NCBI GenBank assembly: GCA_900555815.1
Contig: USMR01000051.1
Location: 1-6,455 of the forward strand
Source of the DNA: an uncultured Collinsella sp.
Lineage (GTDB): Bacteria > Actinomycetota > Coriobacteriia > Coriobacteriales > Coriobacteriaceae
Direction: 5' to 3'
DNA: 6,455 nucleotides
The position numbers and the translations under genes are program-made. Each line of letters begins with the position of its first letter. The stretch's first letter is position 1. A model generated the notes under the pieces. It saw only the letters and a program-made list of their open reading frames with translations, ran no database searches and had not been told where the DNA came from. Below are positions 1 to 5,919 of the stretch, piece after piece.

Positions 1-1824
1 CGGGGCCGGAGCGCCGCACTTGACCTCGACGCCGAGGCGCTCCATGAGCGCGACGTCCTTGTCGAGCGCTTCATCGGAGATCCGGAACGCGGGGATCACG
101 TAGCGCGGCACGCCGCCGAGCTTTTCTTCACGCTCGAAGATCGTGGTCTGCACGCCGCCGCGGGCCAGGAAGTAGGCCGCCGCGATGCCGGTCGGACCGC
201 CGCCGATGATGGCAGCTTTCTTGCCGGGCAGCTTTTCGGTGGGCCGGATGGAGGCCATCAGGGCGTTGTAGCCCTTTTCGGCGGCCAGCAGCTTGGTATC
301 CCGGATGCGGACGGACTCGTCATAGAAGTTCCGGGAGCACTTGGTCTGACACCGGTGGGCGCAGATGGTGCCGGTCAGGAAGGGCAGGGGGTTCTTCTCG
401 GTGATGAGCTTCAGGGCCGGGCCGTACAGACCGCGGCGGACGAGCTCGATGTACTCCGGGATATCCTGATGGATCGGGCAGCCGCCCTTGCAGGGCGCGG
501 TGAAGCAGTCGATGAGGGGGACCTTGTCCTCGCTCTTGCGCGCGGGCAGGGGCTTGATGGGCTTGACGTGGTGAACATCGGTGTGACTGGCGGCGGACAG
601 CTGGCAGATGGCCTGGGTGTCCGTGCCGGAGAAGGGACGGTATGCCATGGGCTCCACCTTCTCCACCATCTGGTGCAGGCGGTTGTATCCGCCGGGCTTG
701 AGGATGGTGGTGGCCACGGTGATGGGCCAGATCCCGGCCGCGAACAGCTTGTCGCAGTTGAAGAATTCTGCGCCGCCGGCGAAGGAGATGCGCATTTTGC
801 CGCTGAACTGCCGGCTGATGCGATTGCACATCTCAATGGTCAGCGGGAACAGGCTCCGGCCGGACATGTACATCTCGGTGCCGGGCAGCTCGTTCCGCGT
901 GGTGTCGACGGGGAAGGTGTTGGAGAGCTTGAGGCCGAACTCCAGACCGAGCGAATCGGCCAGCGCCTGCAGCCGCTCGAACATCGGCACGGCGTCGGCC
1001 CACTGCAGGTCCTCGTTGAAGTGATGCTCATCGAAGACGATGTAGTCATAGCCCATGGAATCGAGGATGCTGCGCGCGGTCTTGTAGCCGAGAATGGTCG
1101 GGTTGCACTTGACGAAGGTGTGCAGGTGCTTCTTTGTGAGCAGATAGCTTGCGATGCGCTCGATCTCCTGCGGAGGACAGCCATGGAGCGTGGAAACCGT
1201 GACGCTGCGGCTGACGCGCGGGGAAATGGCGGCAATGAAGTCCTTTTCCTCCGGGAACAGTTCGGTCAGAACGGCGAGGCACTCTTTGAACTGCGCGGTG
1301 TTCGACGCGTCCATCATGTTGTCGATGTAGCTGTTGACCTTCTCGCCCTTGATGCCCTCCAGGTCATAGCCCACGGACATGTTGAACACGAAGCCGTCGG
1401 GATCGCCGAAGCCGTAGACCTTGCTGAGGACCTTCAGAGCGCACCAGGCCTTGATATACTCGTCCATGGCCTGGGGAACGGTCAGCTCCGTGGACCACTC
1501 CTGGTTGTAGCCCTCGTCGTTGGCCAGGATGCAGGGACGGGGCACACAGGCGGCCAGATCAGCGCCGTCCATCTTCTGGACGGTCTTTACCTCGAAGAAC
1601 CGGGCGCCGGCCGCATAGGCGGCGATGATGTTCTGGGCCAGCTGGCTGTTGGGACCGGCGGCGGGGCCGAAGGGGGTCTCGATGCGCTCGCCGAAGATGG
1701 GCAGGCTCTTGCCGGTGGCGTGGTACTGCTTATGCACGCCGAACACGTCGCCGCAGCCGGCGTACTCGGTGATTACCCAATTCATCAGGGATTTGAAGGG
1801 AATGGGATACATTTTCTCGGACAT
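1..1824 (-). CDS. ygfK: YgfK-type flavin/Fe-S oxidoreductase ('putative selenate reductase subunit'), C-terminus beyond window
   Basis: The first 608 codons are present without a stop; the family is usually about 1,000 residues, so roughly 400 lie beyond base 1. Start ATG 1824-1822 follows AGGAGGA (1831-1837). Residues 1-430 resemble the FMN-binding barrel of dihydroorotate/dihydropyrimidine dehydrogenases, with a PFGPAAGPN stretch at 51-59 and STLHGCPP at 211-218. A GltD-like iron-sulfur segment follows, with Cys440, Cys445, Cys449 and then Cys488, Cys492, Cys496. The dinucleotide-binding motif GGGPTG (541-546) begins the FAD/NAD(P) domain. Family knowledge: a cytosolic redox enzyme next to ssnA in E. 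coli, once proposed to act in selenate reduction and later linked to anaerobic urate breakdown; its exact reaction is not established. It lies 37 bp after ssnA and is probably cotranscribed. Codon style alternates along the gene (see findings). Identity is secure; the substrate is inferred. Confidence 0.93.
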   Translation of the reverse strand, partial: MSEKMYPIPFKSLMNWVITEYAGCGDVFGVHKQYHATGKSLPIFGERIETPFGPAAGPNSQLAQNIIAAYAAGARFFEVKTVQKMDGADLAACVPRPCILANDEGYNQEWSTELTVPQAMDEYIKAWCALKVLSKVYGFGDPDGFVFNMSVGYDLEGIKGEKVNSYIDNMMDASNTAQFKECLAVLTELFPEEKDFIAAISPRVSRSVTVSTLHGCPPQEIERIASYLLTKKHLHTFVKCNPTILGYKTARSILDSMGYDYIVFDEHHFNEDLQWADAVPMFERLQALADSLGLEFGLKLSNTFPVDTTRNELPGTEMYMSGRSLFPLTIEMCNRISRQFSGKMRISFAGGAEFFNCDKLFAAGIWPITVATTILKPGGYNRLHQMVEKVEPMAYRPFSGTDTQAICQLSAASHTDVHHVKPIKPLPARKSEDKVPLIDCFTAPCKGGCPIHQDIPEYIELVRRGLYGPALKLITEKNPLPFLTGTICAHRCQTKCSRNFYDESVRIRDTKLLAAEKGYNALMASIRPTEKLPGKKAAIIGGGPTGIAAAYFLARGGVQTTIFEREEKLGGVPRYVIPAFRISDEALDKDVALMERLGVEVKCGAPAP

Positions 1825-1861
1825 GGGGGTTCCTCCTTTTTGAATCGTAAAAATCAGCGCA

Positions 1862-3202
1862 TCAATACACCCGGTTGTTCAGGCTGCCCCAGAGCTTCTT
1901 GGCGGCCTCCAGGATGTGGGCGTTTTCGGCCTCCTCGTCGATGCCCACCAGCTGGCGGTCCTGCATCAGGAGCTTGCCGTTGGCGATAGTGGTCTGGCAC
2001 TGGCGGCCGGTCATGCCGAAGATCATGTGGCCGTCGATGTTCTCGTCGGAGAAGGGGGTGAAGGGCTTATAGTCCATGACGATGATGTCCGCGGCGGCGC
2101 CGGCCTTCAGCACGCCCAGCTGCACCGGGAAGTACTTTTCGCCGATTTTGGCGTTGTTGCGGAACAGCATATCCGTGACCTCGAACCAGCCCACGTTGGG
2201 CAGGCAGTTCTGGCTGCGCTGGGAGCACAGGGCCACCTTCAGGGATTCCAGCATGTCGTTGGTATAGGCGTCGGTGCCCATGCCCAGCAGGATCCCCCGC
2301 TTGTGCAGCTGGAGCACCGGGCAGATGCCGATGGCGTTGCCCATGTTGCTCTCGGGGTTGTTGACCACCATGGTGCCGGTCTCCTTGATGATCTCCATCT
2401 CGGCGGTGTTCACATGGATGCAGTGGCCCAGAATGGTCTTGGGGCCCAGGATGCCGTGGTCCTGGAGCCGCTGGACCGGACGGCGGCCATAGTTTTGCAG
2501 GCTGTCGTACCCGTCGTTCATGCCCTCGGACACATGGATGTGGTAGCCGGTGCGGCCATTGTTGGCGGCCACCATGCGGTCGAAGGTCTTGTCGCTGATG
2601 GTGAACAGGGCGTGTCCGCCGAACATGGCGGCCAGCATGGGATCCTGGTTCTTCTGGCACTCGGTGATGAAGTCGGCGTTTTCCTGGATGGCCTGCAGGC
2701 ACTTCTCCTCGCCGTCCCGGTCGGAGACCTCGTAGCACAGGCACGAACGCATGCCCAGCTCCTGAGCTGCATCCTTAATGGTAAAGAGGCTTCCCGGGAT
2801 CTCGCAGAAGCTCGCGTGGTGGTCGAAGATCGTGGTGACACCATCGCGAATGGAGTCCAGAATCGTGGCATAGGCGCTTGCCTTGGTGCCGTCGAGCGTC
2901 AGATTGTCGTCGATCTTCCACCACTGCTGCTCAAGATTCTCCAGGAAGTTGGTGGGGTTGCAGCCCTTAATGGCAAGGCCGCGGGCCAGACCCGAGTAGA
3001 TGTGGGTGTGGCAGTTGATGAGTCCGGGCATGATGAGGTTGCCCTGGGCATCGACGTACTCGGCATCCGGGTACTTGGCCTTGAGCTCGCACTCGGGACC
3101 TACTTCGACGATCGTATCTCCGTCAATGGCGACCGCACCGTTTGGAATGAACGGGGCCTGAGCATTGCGGGTAAAGACGGAACCGTTAGCGACCAGAAGC
3201 AT
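1862..3202 (-). CDS. ssnA: SsnA-type aminohydrolase (ATZ/TRZ amidohydrolase family)
   Basis: This gene encodes 446 residues, close to the E. coli SsnA length. A full metallo-dependent amidohydrolase site is visible: His65-Thr-His67 on the first strand, FDHHAS at 126-131, HIHVSE at 221-226 (metal His223, proton-shuttling Glu226), the GHCIH segment with His260, and the metal/catalytic Asp311 in GMGTDA. The family hydrolyses C-N bonds of ring compounds such as guanine and s-triazines; SsnA's own substrate is not firmly known, and purine-ring chemistry is inferred from its neighbours. The start at 3202 is preferred over an in-frame ATG at 3220, because AAGGGAG (3208-3214) sits 5 bases before it and E. 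coli SsnA also begins with a short MLxL stretch. The stop is TGA. Oddity: the first ~147 codons differ in codon style from the rest (see findings). The gene is probably in one operon with the permease and ygfK. Confidence 0.95.
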   Translation of the reverse strand: MLLVANGSVFTRNAQAPFIPNGAVAIDGDTIVEVGPECELKAKYPDAEYVDAQGNLIMPGLINCHTHIYSGLARGLAIKGCNPTNFLENLEQQWWKIDDNLTLDGTKASAYATILDSIRDGVTTIFDHHASFCEIPGSLFTIKDAAQELGMRSCLCYEVSDRDGEEKCLQAIQENADFITECQKNQDPMLAAMFGGHALFTISDKTFDRMVAANNGRTGYHIHVSEGMNDGYDSLQNYGRRPVQRLQDHGILGPKTILGHCIHVNTAEMEIIKETGTMVVNNPESNMGNAIGICPVLQLHKRGILLGMGTDAYTNDMLESLKVALCSQRSQNCLPNVGWFEVTDMLFRNNAKIGEKYFPVQLGVLKAGAAADIIVMDYKPFTPFSDENIDGHMIFGMTGRQCQTTIANGKLLMQDRQLVGIDEEAENAHILEAAKKLWGSLNNRVY

Positions 3203-3397
3203 AAATGCTCCCTTCAACATCAGGGGCGGGGTTTGACACCTCTGACATGGCGGAGTGCGAAGCGCCGGCCTACACCGGAAACGGGCCCTCTCCCGTCAAC
3301 GCTTCACCAAAGGGACAAACCCTTTGAAGTGCGGCTTGGCGCCGCATGACGTCGGCGGACGAGGCGATGCGCCCGCCGACGAATAGCACCGAATTGG
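3203..3397 (-). other. 195-bp structured gap between permease and ssnA; candidate RNA regulatory leader
   Basis: No gene was found here. On the transcribed minus strand several perfect stems can form in order. A 9-bp stem (3373-3381 with 3350-3358) lies just after the permease stop. A 6-bp stem follows (3341-3346 with 3330-3335), then a 7-bp stem (3320-3326 with 3308-3314). Next comes a possible three-way junction: closing stem 3300-3305 with 3259-3264, enclosing 3292-3296/3281-3285 and 3275-3278/3265-3268. None is followed by a U-run, so these are not ordinary terminators. Alternative pairings exist, including 3316-3322 with 3229-3235 and 3324-3329 with 3212-3217 at the ssnA ribosome site. 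I recognise no known riboswitch class. Part of the folding could simply reflect high GC content. Confidence 0.4.
3208..3214 (-). promoter_or_regulatory. Shine-Dalgarno site that sets the ssnA start
   Basis: The minus strand reads AAGGGAG followed by five bases and ATG at 3202-3200. This site lies inside the six-codon extension obtained with the alternative upstream ATG (3220), so the downstream ATG is the likelier start. Confidence 0.75.
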
Positions 3398-4792
3398 TTA
3401 CTTCTTGCTCTCGGGCAAGACCAGATCCACGGCAGCGTCCTTGGCAGCATCGATGTGCTGAGCCACGACCGGCGTCTGCGGAAGAATCAGGTTAAGGACA
3501 ATGGCCATGATGGCGGTGGGGGTTACGGCATTGGAGCCGATGACGGTGGGCACCCAGGTGGGCATACCCTCGCCGGCAAGGCAACCGCTGGCCATCCAGA
3601 TACCCAGGCCAAAGACGACGGAGGTACCGACGATGGTGGTAGTGCGCTGCGTGAGGCCCTCGCGGGTGAACATGCGCACGCCGTTCATGGTGATGGTGCC
3701 AAAGACGCCGACGGTCGCGCCGCCGATGACGGGCTGCGGGATAGCGGAAAGGACAGCAGAGAGCTGCGGGAACAGACCGGCGATGGCAAAGACGGCCGCG
3801 ATGATCACAAAGACCCACTTGTTGACGACCTTGTTGGAGCAGATGATGCCCACGTTCTGGCCAAGGGCGCTGGTGGGAAGACCGCCCAGCAGGCCGCCGA
3901 CCATAGAGGTGAGGCCCTGGGACACGATAGCGCCGGAGAGCTCGCGCTCGGTGGGCATACGGTCGATGGAACCAAGGCAGGCAGCGGAGACGTCGCCGAT
4001 AACCTGGATGGCGACCATGGGGAACACGACGGCGAGGGTAATGCAGACCTCAGGATCAAACTCGAGCGCGTAGGGCATGAGCTTGGGAAGGGCGAAGACC
4101 TGAGCGGTGGCGACGCTGGAGAAGTCGATCATGCCAAAGGGGATGGAGACGATCATGCCAACGTTCATGCCAAAGAACACGGATCCCAGCTTGAGCGTGC
4201 CCTTGCCAAAGTTGGCGAGCGCAAAGACCACGGCGAAGGTGATAAGAGCGACGCACCACGCCTGCGGGGTGCCCCACAGCGGCGTGCCCATACCGCCGGC
4301 CATATACTTGACGGCCGTGGGATAGAGAGAGACGCCAATGGAGAAGATGACCGTACCGGTCACGACGGGCGGGAACAGCCACTTGATCTTGCTGTAGGCC
4401 AGACCAAAGAGGACCGCGACGGCGCCGCCGACGATCTCGCCGCCCAGCAGCGCACCAAAGCTAAAGCCCGAGGCACCCATGGCCTGCAGGGCCGGCAGGA
4501 ACGCGAACGAAACGCCCATGACGATGGGCAGGCCGCCGCCGATGCGACGGAAGGGAGCGAAGGCCTGAAGGGCCGTAACGATCGCCGAAAGAATGAGCGC
4601 GACCTGGATGATGTCGGTGCTCTGCTGGCTATTAAAGCCGTAGACGCCGGCCATGATGACCGCCGGGGTAATGATGCCAGCAAACGATGCCAGTACGTGC
4701 TGAAGGGCACACGGGATCATTTCCTTAACGGGAGGCATGCCTTCGCGAGTGAACAGGGCTTCAGTGCCGTTCGTAACCGTCTCCTGGGTCAT
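3398..4792 (-). CDS. NCS2-family nucleobase:cation symporter (purine/xanthine/uracil permease type)
   Basis: This 464-residue polytopic inner-membrane carrier has the usual NCS2 length and is mostly hydrophobic between about residues 25 and 440. Family marks include LQHVLA (30-35, with the conserved His32), the Gly/Pro-rich GGGLPIVMGVS stretch (85-95) and the signature QNVG at 312-315, the Gln-Asn form typical of purine rather than uracil members. Such proteins import uracil, xanthine, urate or related bases with H+ or Na+. Being first in a probable operon with ssnA and ygfK argues for a purine such as urate or xanthine, but substrate cannot be read from sequence. Aligning from memory with E. 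coli XanQ, the acidic positions 272 and 304 are Gln263 and Gln292 here, while Asp276 is kept as Asp267. The ATG at 4792 has only a weak purine-rich ribosome site (GGTGG). The stop is TAA. Confidence 0.93.
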   Translation of the reverse strand: MTQETVTNGTEALFTREGMPPVKEMIPCALQHVLASFAGIITPAVIMAGVYGFNSQQSTDIIQVALILSAIVTALQAFAPFRRIGGGLPIVMGVSFAFLPALQAMGASGFSFGALLGGEIVGGAVAVLFGLAYSKIKWLFPPVVTGTVIFSIGVSLYPTAVKYMAGGMGTPLWGTPQAWCVALITFAVVFALANFGKGTLKLGSVFFGMNVGMIVSIPFGMIDFSSVATAQVFALPKLMPYALEFDPEVCITLAVVFPMVAIQVIGDVSAACLGSIDRMPTERELSGAIVSQGLTSMVGGLLGGLPTSALGQNVGIICSNKVVNKWVFVIIAAVFAIAGLFPQLSAVLSAIPQPVIGGATVGVFGTITMNGVRMFTREGLTQRTTTIVGTSVVFGLGIWMASGCLAGEGMPTWVPTVIGSNAVTPTAIMAIVLNLILPQTPVVAQHIDAAKDAAVDLVLPESKK

Positions 4793-4879
4793 TTGACCAC
4801 CAATCCTCGAAGTAGTTGTTTTCGCATCTAACGCTCTATTGTGACGCAGTGCGGGGTTGAGGTTGTGCCTTCATTGCAT

Positions 4880-4908
4880 ATCGTATTAAAGATGATTCTC
4901 ATTCTCAA
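4880..4908 (-). promoter_or_regulatory. Candidate sigma70-type promoter for the permease-ssnA-ygfK operon
   Basis: On the minus strand, TTGAGA (-35, 4908-4903, 5 of 6 consensus bases) is followed by a 17-bp spacer and TACGAT (-10, 4885-4880, 4 of 6). Transcription would start near 4873, giving a leader of about 80 bases before the permease ATG. The AT-rich setting and correct spacing support it. No transcript data are available here. Confidence 0.5.
4888..4906 (-). promoter_or_regulatory. Fur-box-like sequence within the permease promoter
   Basis: The minus strand reads GAGAATGAGAATCATCTTT, which matches 14 of 19 positions of the classical Fur box (GATAATGATAATCATTATC). It lies in the -35/-10 spacer of the candidate promoter, where a bound repressor would block transcription. 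AT-rich DNA can match by chance, and metal-dependent control of this operon is only an inference. Confidence 0.35.
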
Positions 4909-4920
4909 TAATAATTTTTT

Positions 4921-4950
4921 GTTATCAGACTATTCTTCAGCTGAAATAAC
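4921..4950. promoter_or_regulatory. Palindrome TTCAGCTGAA with flanking GTTAT/ATAAC arms; candidate operator
   Basis: A perfect 10-bp palindrome sits at 4936-4945. An outer inverted pair, GTTAT (4921-4925) and ATAAC (4946-4950), overlaps the same segment. It lies just upstream of the candidate permease -35 box, a fitting place for the divergent PAS-HTH regulator to bind. No binding motif for this regulator class is known to me that would confirm it. Confidence 0.3.
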
Positions 4951-5035
4951 GCATTTTCGCAGGTCAGAAAAGTGTTTTGTCAAAATAACATCTAACTTTT
5001 CTTTTGGTCGACCGTTTACCGCCAAATTCCTACCG

Positions 5036-5073
5036 CTCGTCTGTATTACGCAATGTACCTGCGAATATACGAG
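5036..5073. repeat. Imperfect 13-bp inverted repeat upstream of the regulator
   Basis: Arms CTCGT / TATT / CGCA (5036-5040, 5044-5047, 5049-5052) pair with TGCG / AATA / ACGAG (5060-5063, 5064-5067, 5069-5073) around a 7-base loop, interrupted by a small internal loop and a one-base bulge. It lies about 70-110 bp before the regulator start and could be an autoregulatory operator or a hairpin in its leader RNA. Confidence 0.4.
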
Positions 5074-5131
5074 TCAATAGACACCGTGTTACCATGAGAA
5101 AAAATTGTTATGAACATTTCCGATTTCACCC

Positions 5132-5138
5132 AAAGGAG
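5132..5138 (+). promoter_or_regulatory. Shine-Dalgarno site that sets a GTG start for the regulator
   Basis: AAAGGAG lies 6 bases before GTG 5145-5147. The in-frame ATGs at 5004 and 5094 lack a comparable ribosome site, so this site decides the start. Confidence 0.8.
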
Positions 5139-5144
5139 TTGCCC

Positions 5145-5801
5145 GTGAACGAGACCGTACGTCGCTTTTTGCCGATGGTCGATTTCCTGGAGCAGATACT
5201 CGGCAAAAACAGCGAGATCGTGCTGCATGATTTCTCGGATCCCGACCACGCCATCGTCGATATTCGCAACGGCATCGTGAGCGGCCGTAAGGTCGGCGGT
5301 CCTGCCACCGATCTGGCACTCAAGATCATGCACGATGCCAAGTATCGCGACCTGCCGTTTATTACGGGCTACGAGGGGCGCGGTGCCGGTGGCAAGACGC
5401 TGGAGTCGGCGACGTACTTTATCCGTGAGGGTGACGAGATCGTCGGTATGCTCTGCGTCAACACCGACCTCTCGACCGTGCGCTCCATCAACGCCATGGC
5501 GCAGCAGCTCATGGCATGCTTCGACGCGGCGCCGACGCGCACGGAGCCCGCGTCTATCGAGGTCGAAAGCCTTTCGGAGTCCACGCAGGAGCTCATCGAC
5601 CGCAGTATTGCCGAGCTGCTGAGCGCGCGCGGGCTGGATGTAGCGTCGCTTGGTCAGAGCGACCGCGTGGACGTCATTCGCCACCTCAACGGCAACGGGG
5701 TGTTCATGCTCAAGGGTGCCGTGGCCTGCGCCGCCACCGCGTTGGGCATCTCGGAGCCCAGCGTCTACCGCTACCTGCAAAAAGTCCGCAAGGAAGGCTA
5801 A
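5145..5801 (+). CDS. YheO-like PAS / DauR-type helix-turn-helix transcriptional regulator
   Basis: From the GTG start the protein has 218 residues, typical of this family. Residues about 5-125 match the YheO-like PAS domain, including FLPMVDFLEQILG (8-20), EIVLHDF (24-30) and a Gly-rich SGRKVGGPATDLAL stretch (46-59). A charged linker (~128-150) leads to a C-terminal DauR-type helix-turn-helix from about 171 to 215, with FMLKGAV (187-193) and recognition-helix-like SEPSVYRYLQ (203-212). Family knowledge: members are DNA-binding regulators, DauR controlling D-arginine use in Pseudomonas; the PAS domain is thought to sense a small ligand. The gene is divergent from the permease-ssnA-ygfK operon across a shared control region, so control of that operon is the natural inference. 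Ligand and sign of control cannot be read from sequence. The longer forms starting at 5004 or 5094 add residues outside the family pattern. Confidence 0.9.
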   Translation: MNETVRRFLPMVDFLEQILGKNSEIVLHDFSDPDHAIVDIRNGIVSGRKVGGPATDLALKIMHDAKYRDLPFITGYEGRGAGGKTLESATYFIREGDEIVGMLCVNTDLSTVRSINAMAQQLMACFDAAPTRTEPASIEVESLSESTQELIDRSIAELLSARGLDVASLGQSDRVDVIRHLNGNGVFMLKGAVACAATALGISEPSVYRYLQKVRKEG

Positions 5802-5813
5802 ACGCGATCCCTT

Positions 5814-5840
5814 GGGGACGGAGGGAAACGGACCATTTTT
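5814..5840. repeat. Possible interspersed intergenic repeat (GGGGACGGAGGGAAACGG...)
   Basis: A purine-rich segment starts just after the regulator stop, reading GGGGACGGAGGG then AAACGGACC and a T-run. It does not look like coding, terminator or ribosome-site sequence. From memory, similar GGGGAC/GGACC segments recur between genes in coriobacterial genomes, but only one copy is visible here, so its repeat nature is unproven. Confidence 0.25.
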
Positions 5841-5855
5841 GTCGCATTGCTTGGC

Positions 5856-5890
5856 AAAAGACCCTGCAGCTCACACTGCAGGGTCTTTTT
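5856..5890. terminator. Bidirectional intrinsic terminator between regulator and ridA
   Basis: A perfect 14-bp stem (5856-5869 with 5876-5889) encloses a 6-base loop, with A-runs on the left and T-runs on the right. Read on the plus strand it ends in five T; on the minus strand it ends in four T. It lies between two convergent genes and would serve both. Confidence 0.92.
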
Positions 5891-5919
5891 GCATGTCATG
5901 TTTAGTTGTTGCCAACGCC

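Larger units (their letters stand above)
4793..5144. other. Divergent intergenic control region, AT-rich
   Basis: This 352-bp region lies between the divergent permease and regulator genes and is clearly richer in A and T than the genes on either side. It contains a candidate minus-strand promoter with an overlapping Fur-like box, a palindrome with flanking inverted arms, an imperfect 13-bp dyad, and the regulator's ribosome site. A 79-codon open frame crosses it but has no coding character. I could not find a convincing plus-strand promoter for the regulator. Confidence 0.7.

Noticed and set aside
355..1989. 544-codon plus-strand open frame opposite ygfK
   Set aside because: It is in codon register with ygfK on the other strand and arises from GC-rich codons; its translation is low-complexity Gly/Val/Ala/His-rich with no family match.
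1916..3349. 477-codon plus-strand open frame opposite ssnA
   Set aside because: Antisense shadow of ssnA; the reverse strand carries a complete amidohydrolase with all metal ligands.
3350..3381. Intrinsic terminator after the permease
   Set aside because: The 9-bp GC stem has no following U-run on the minus strand and a 14-base loop, so intrinsic termination is not supported.
3203..3397. Known purine riboswitch upstream of ssnA
   Set aside because: A three-way junction can be drawn, but the conserved junction bases and paired loops of the purine class are not seen; no other class was recognised.
3455..4831. 458-codon plus-strand open frame opposite the permease
   Set aside because: Asp/Gly/His-rich composition is typical of the antisense of a membrane protein gene; no recognisable domain.
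5006..5013. GGTCGACC palindrome before the regulator
   Set aside because: Only 8 bp and not extendable; such palindromes are expected by chance.
4841..5080. 79-codon open frame in the divergent control region
   Set aside because: No ribosome site, AT-rich noncoding character, and it overlaps the promoter elements.
5004..5144. N-terminal extension of the regulator from ATG 5004 or ATG 5094
   Set aside because: Neither start has a Shine-Dalgarno site, while GTG 5145 has an excellent one and gives the usual family N-terminus.
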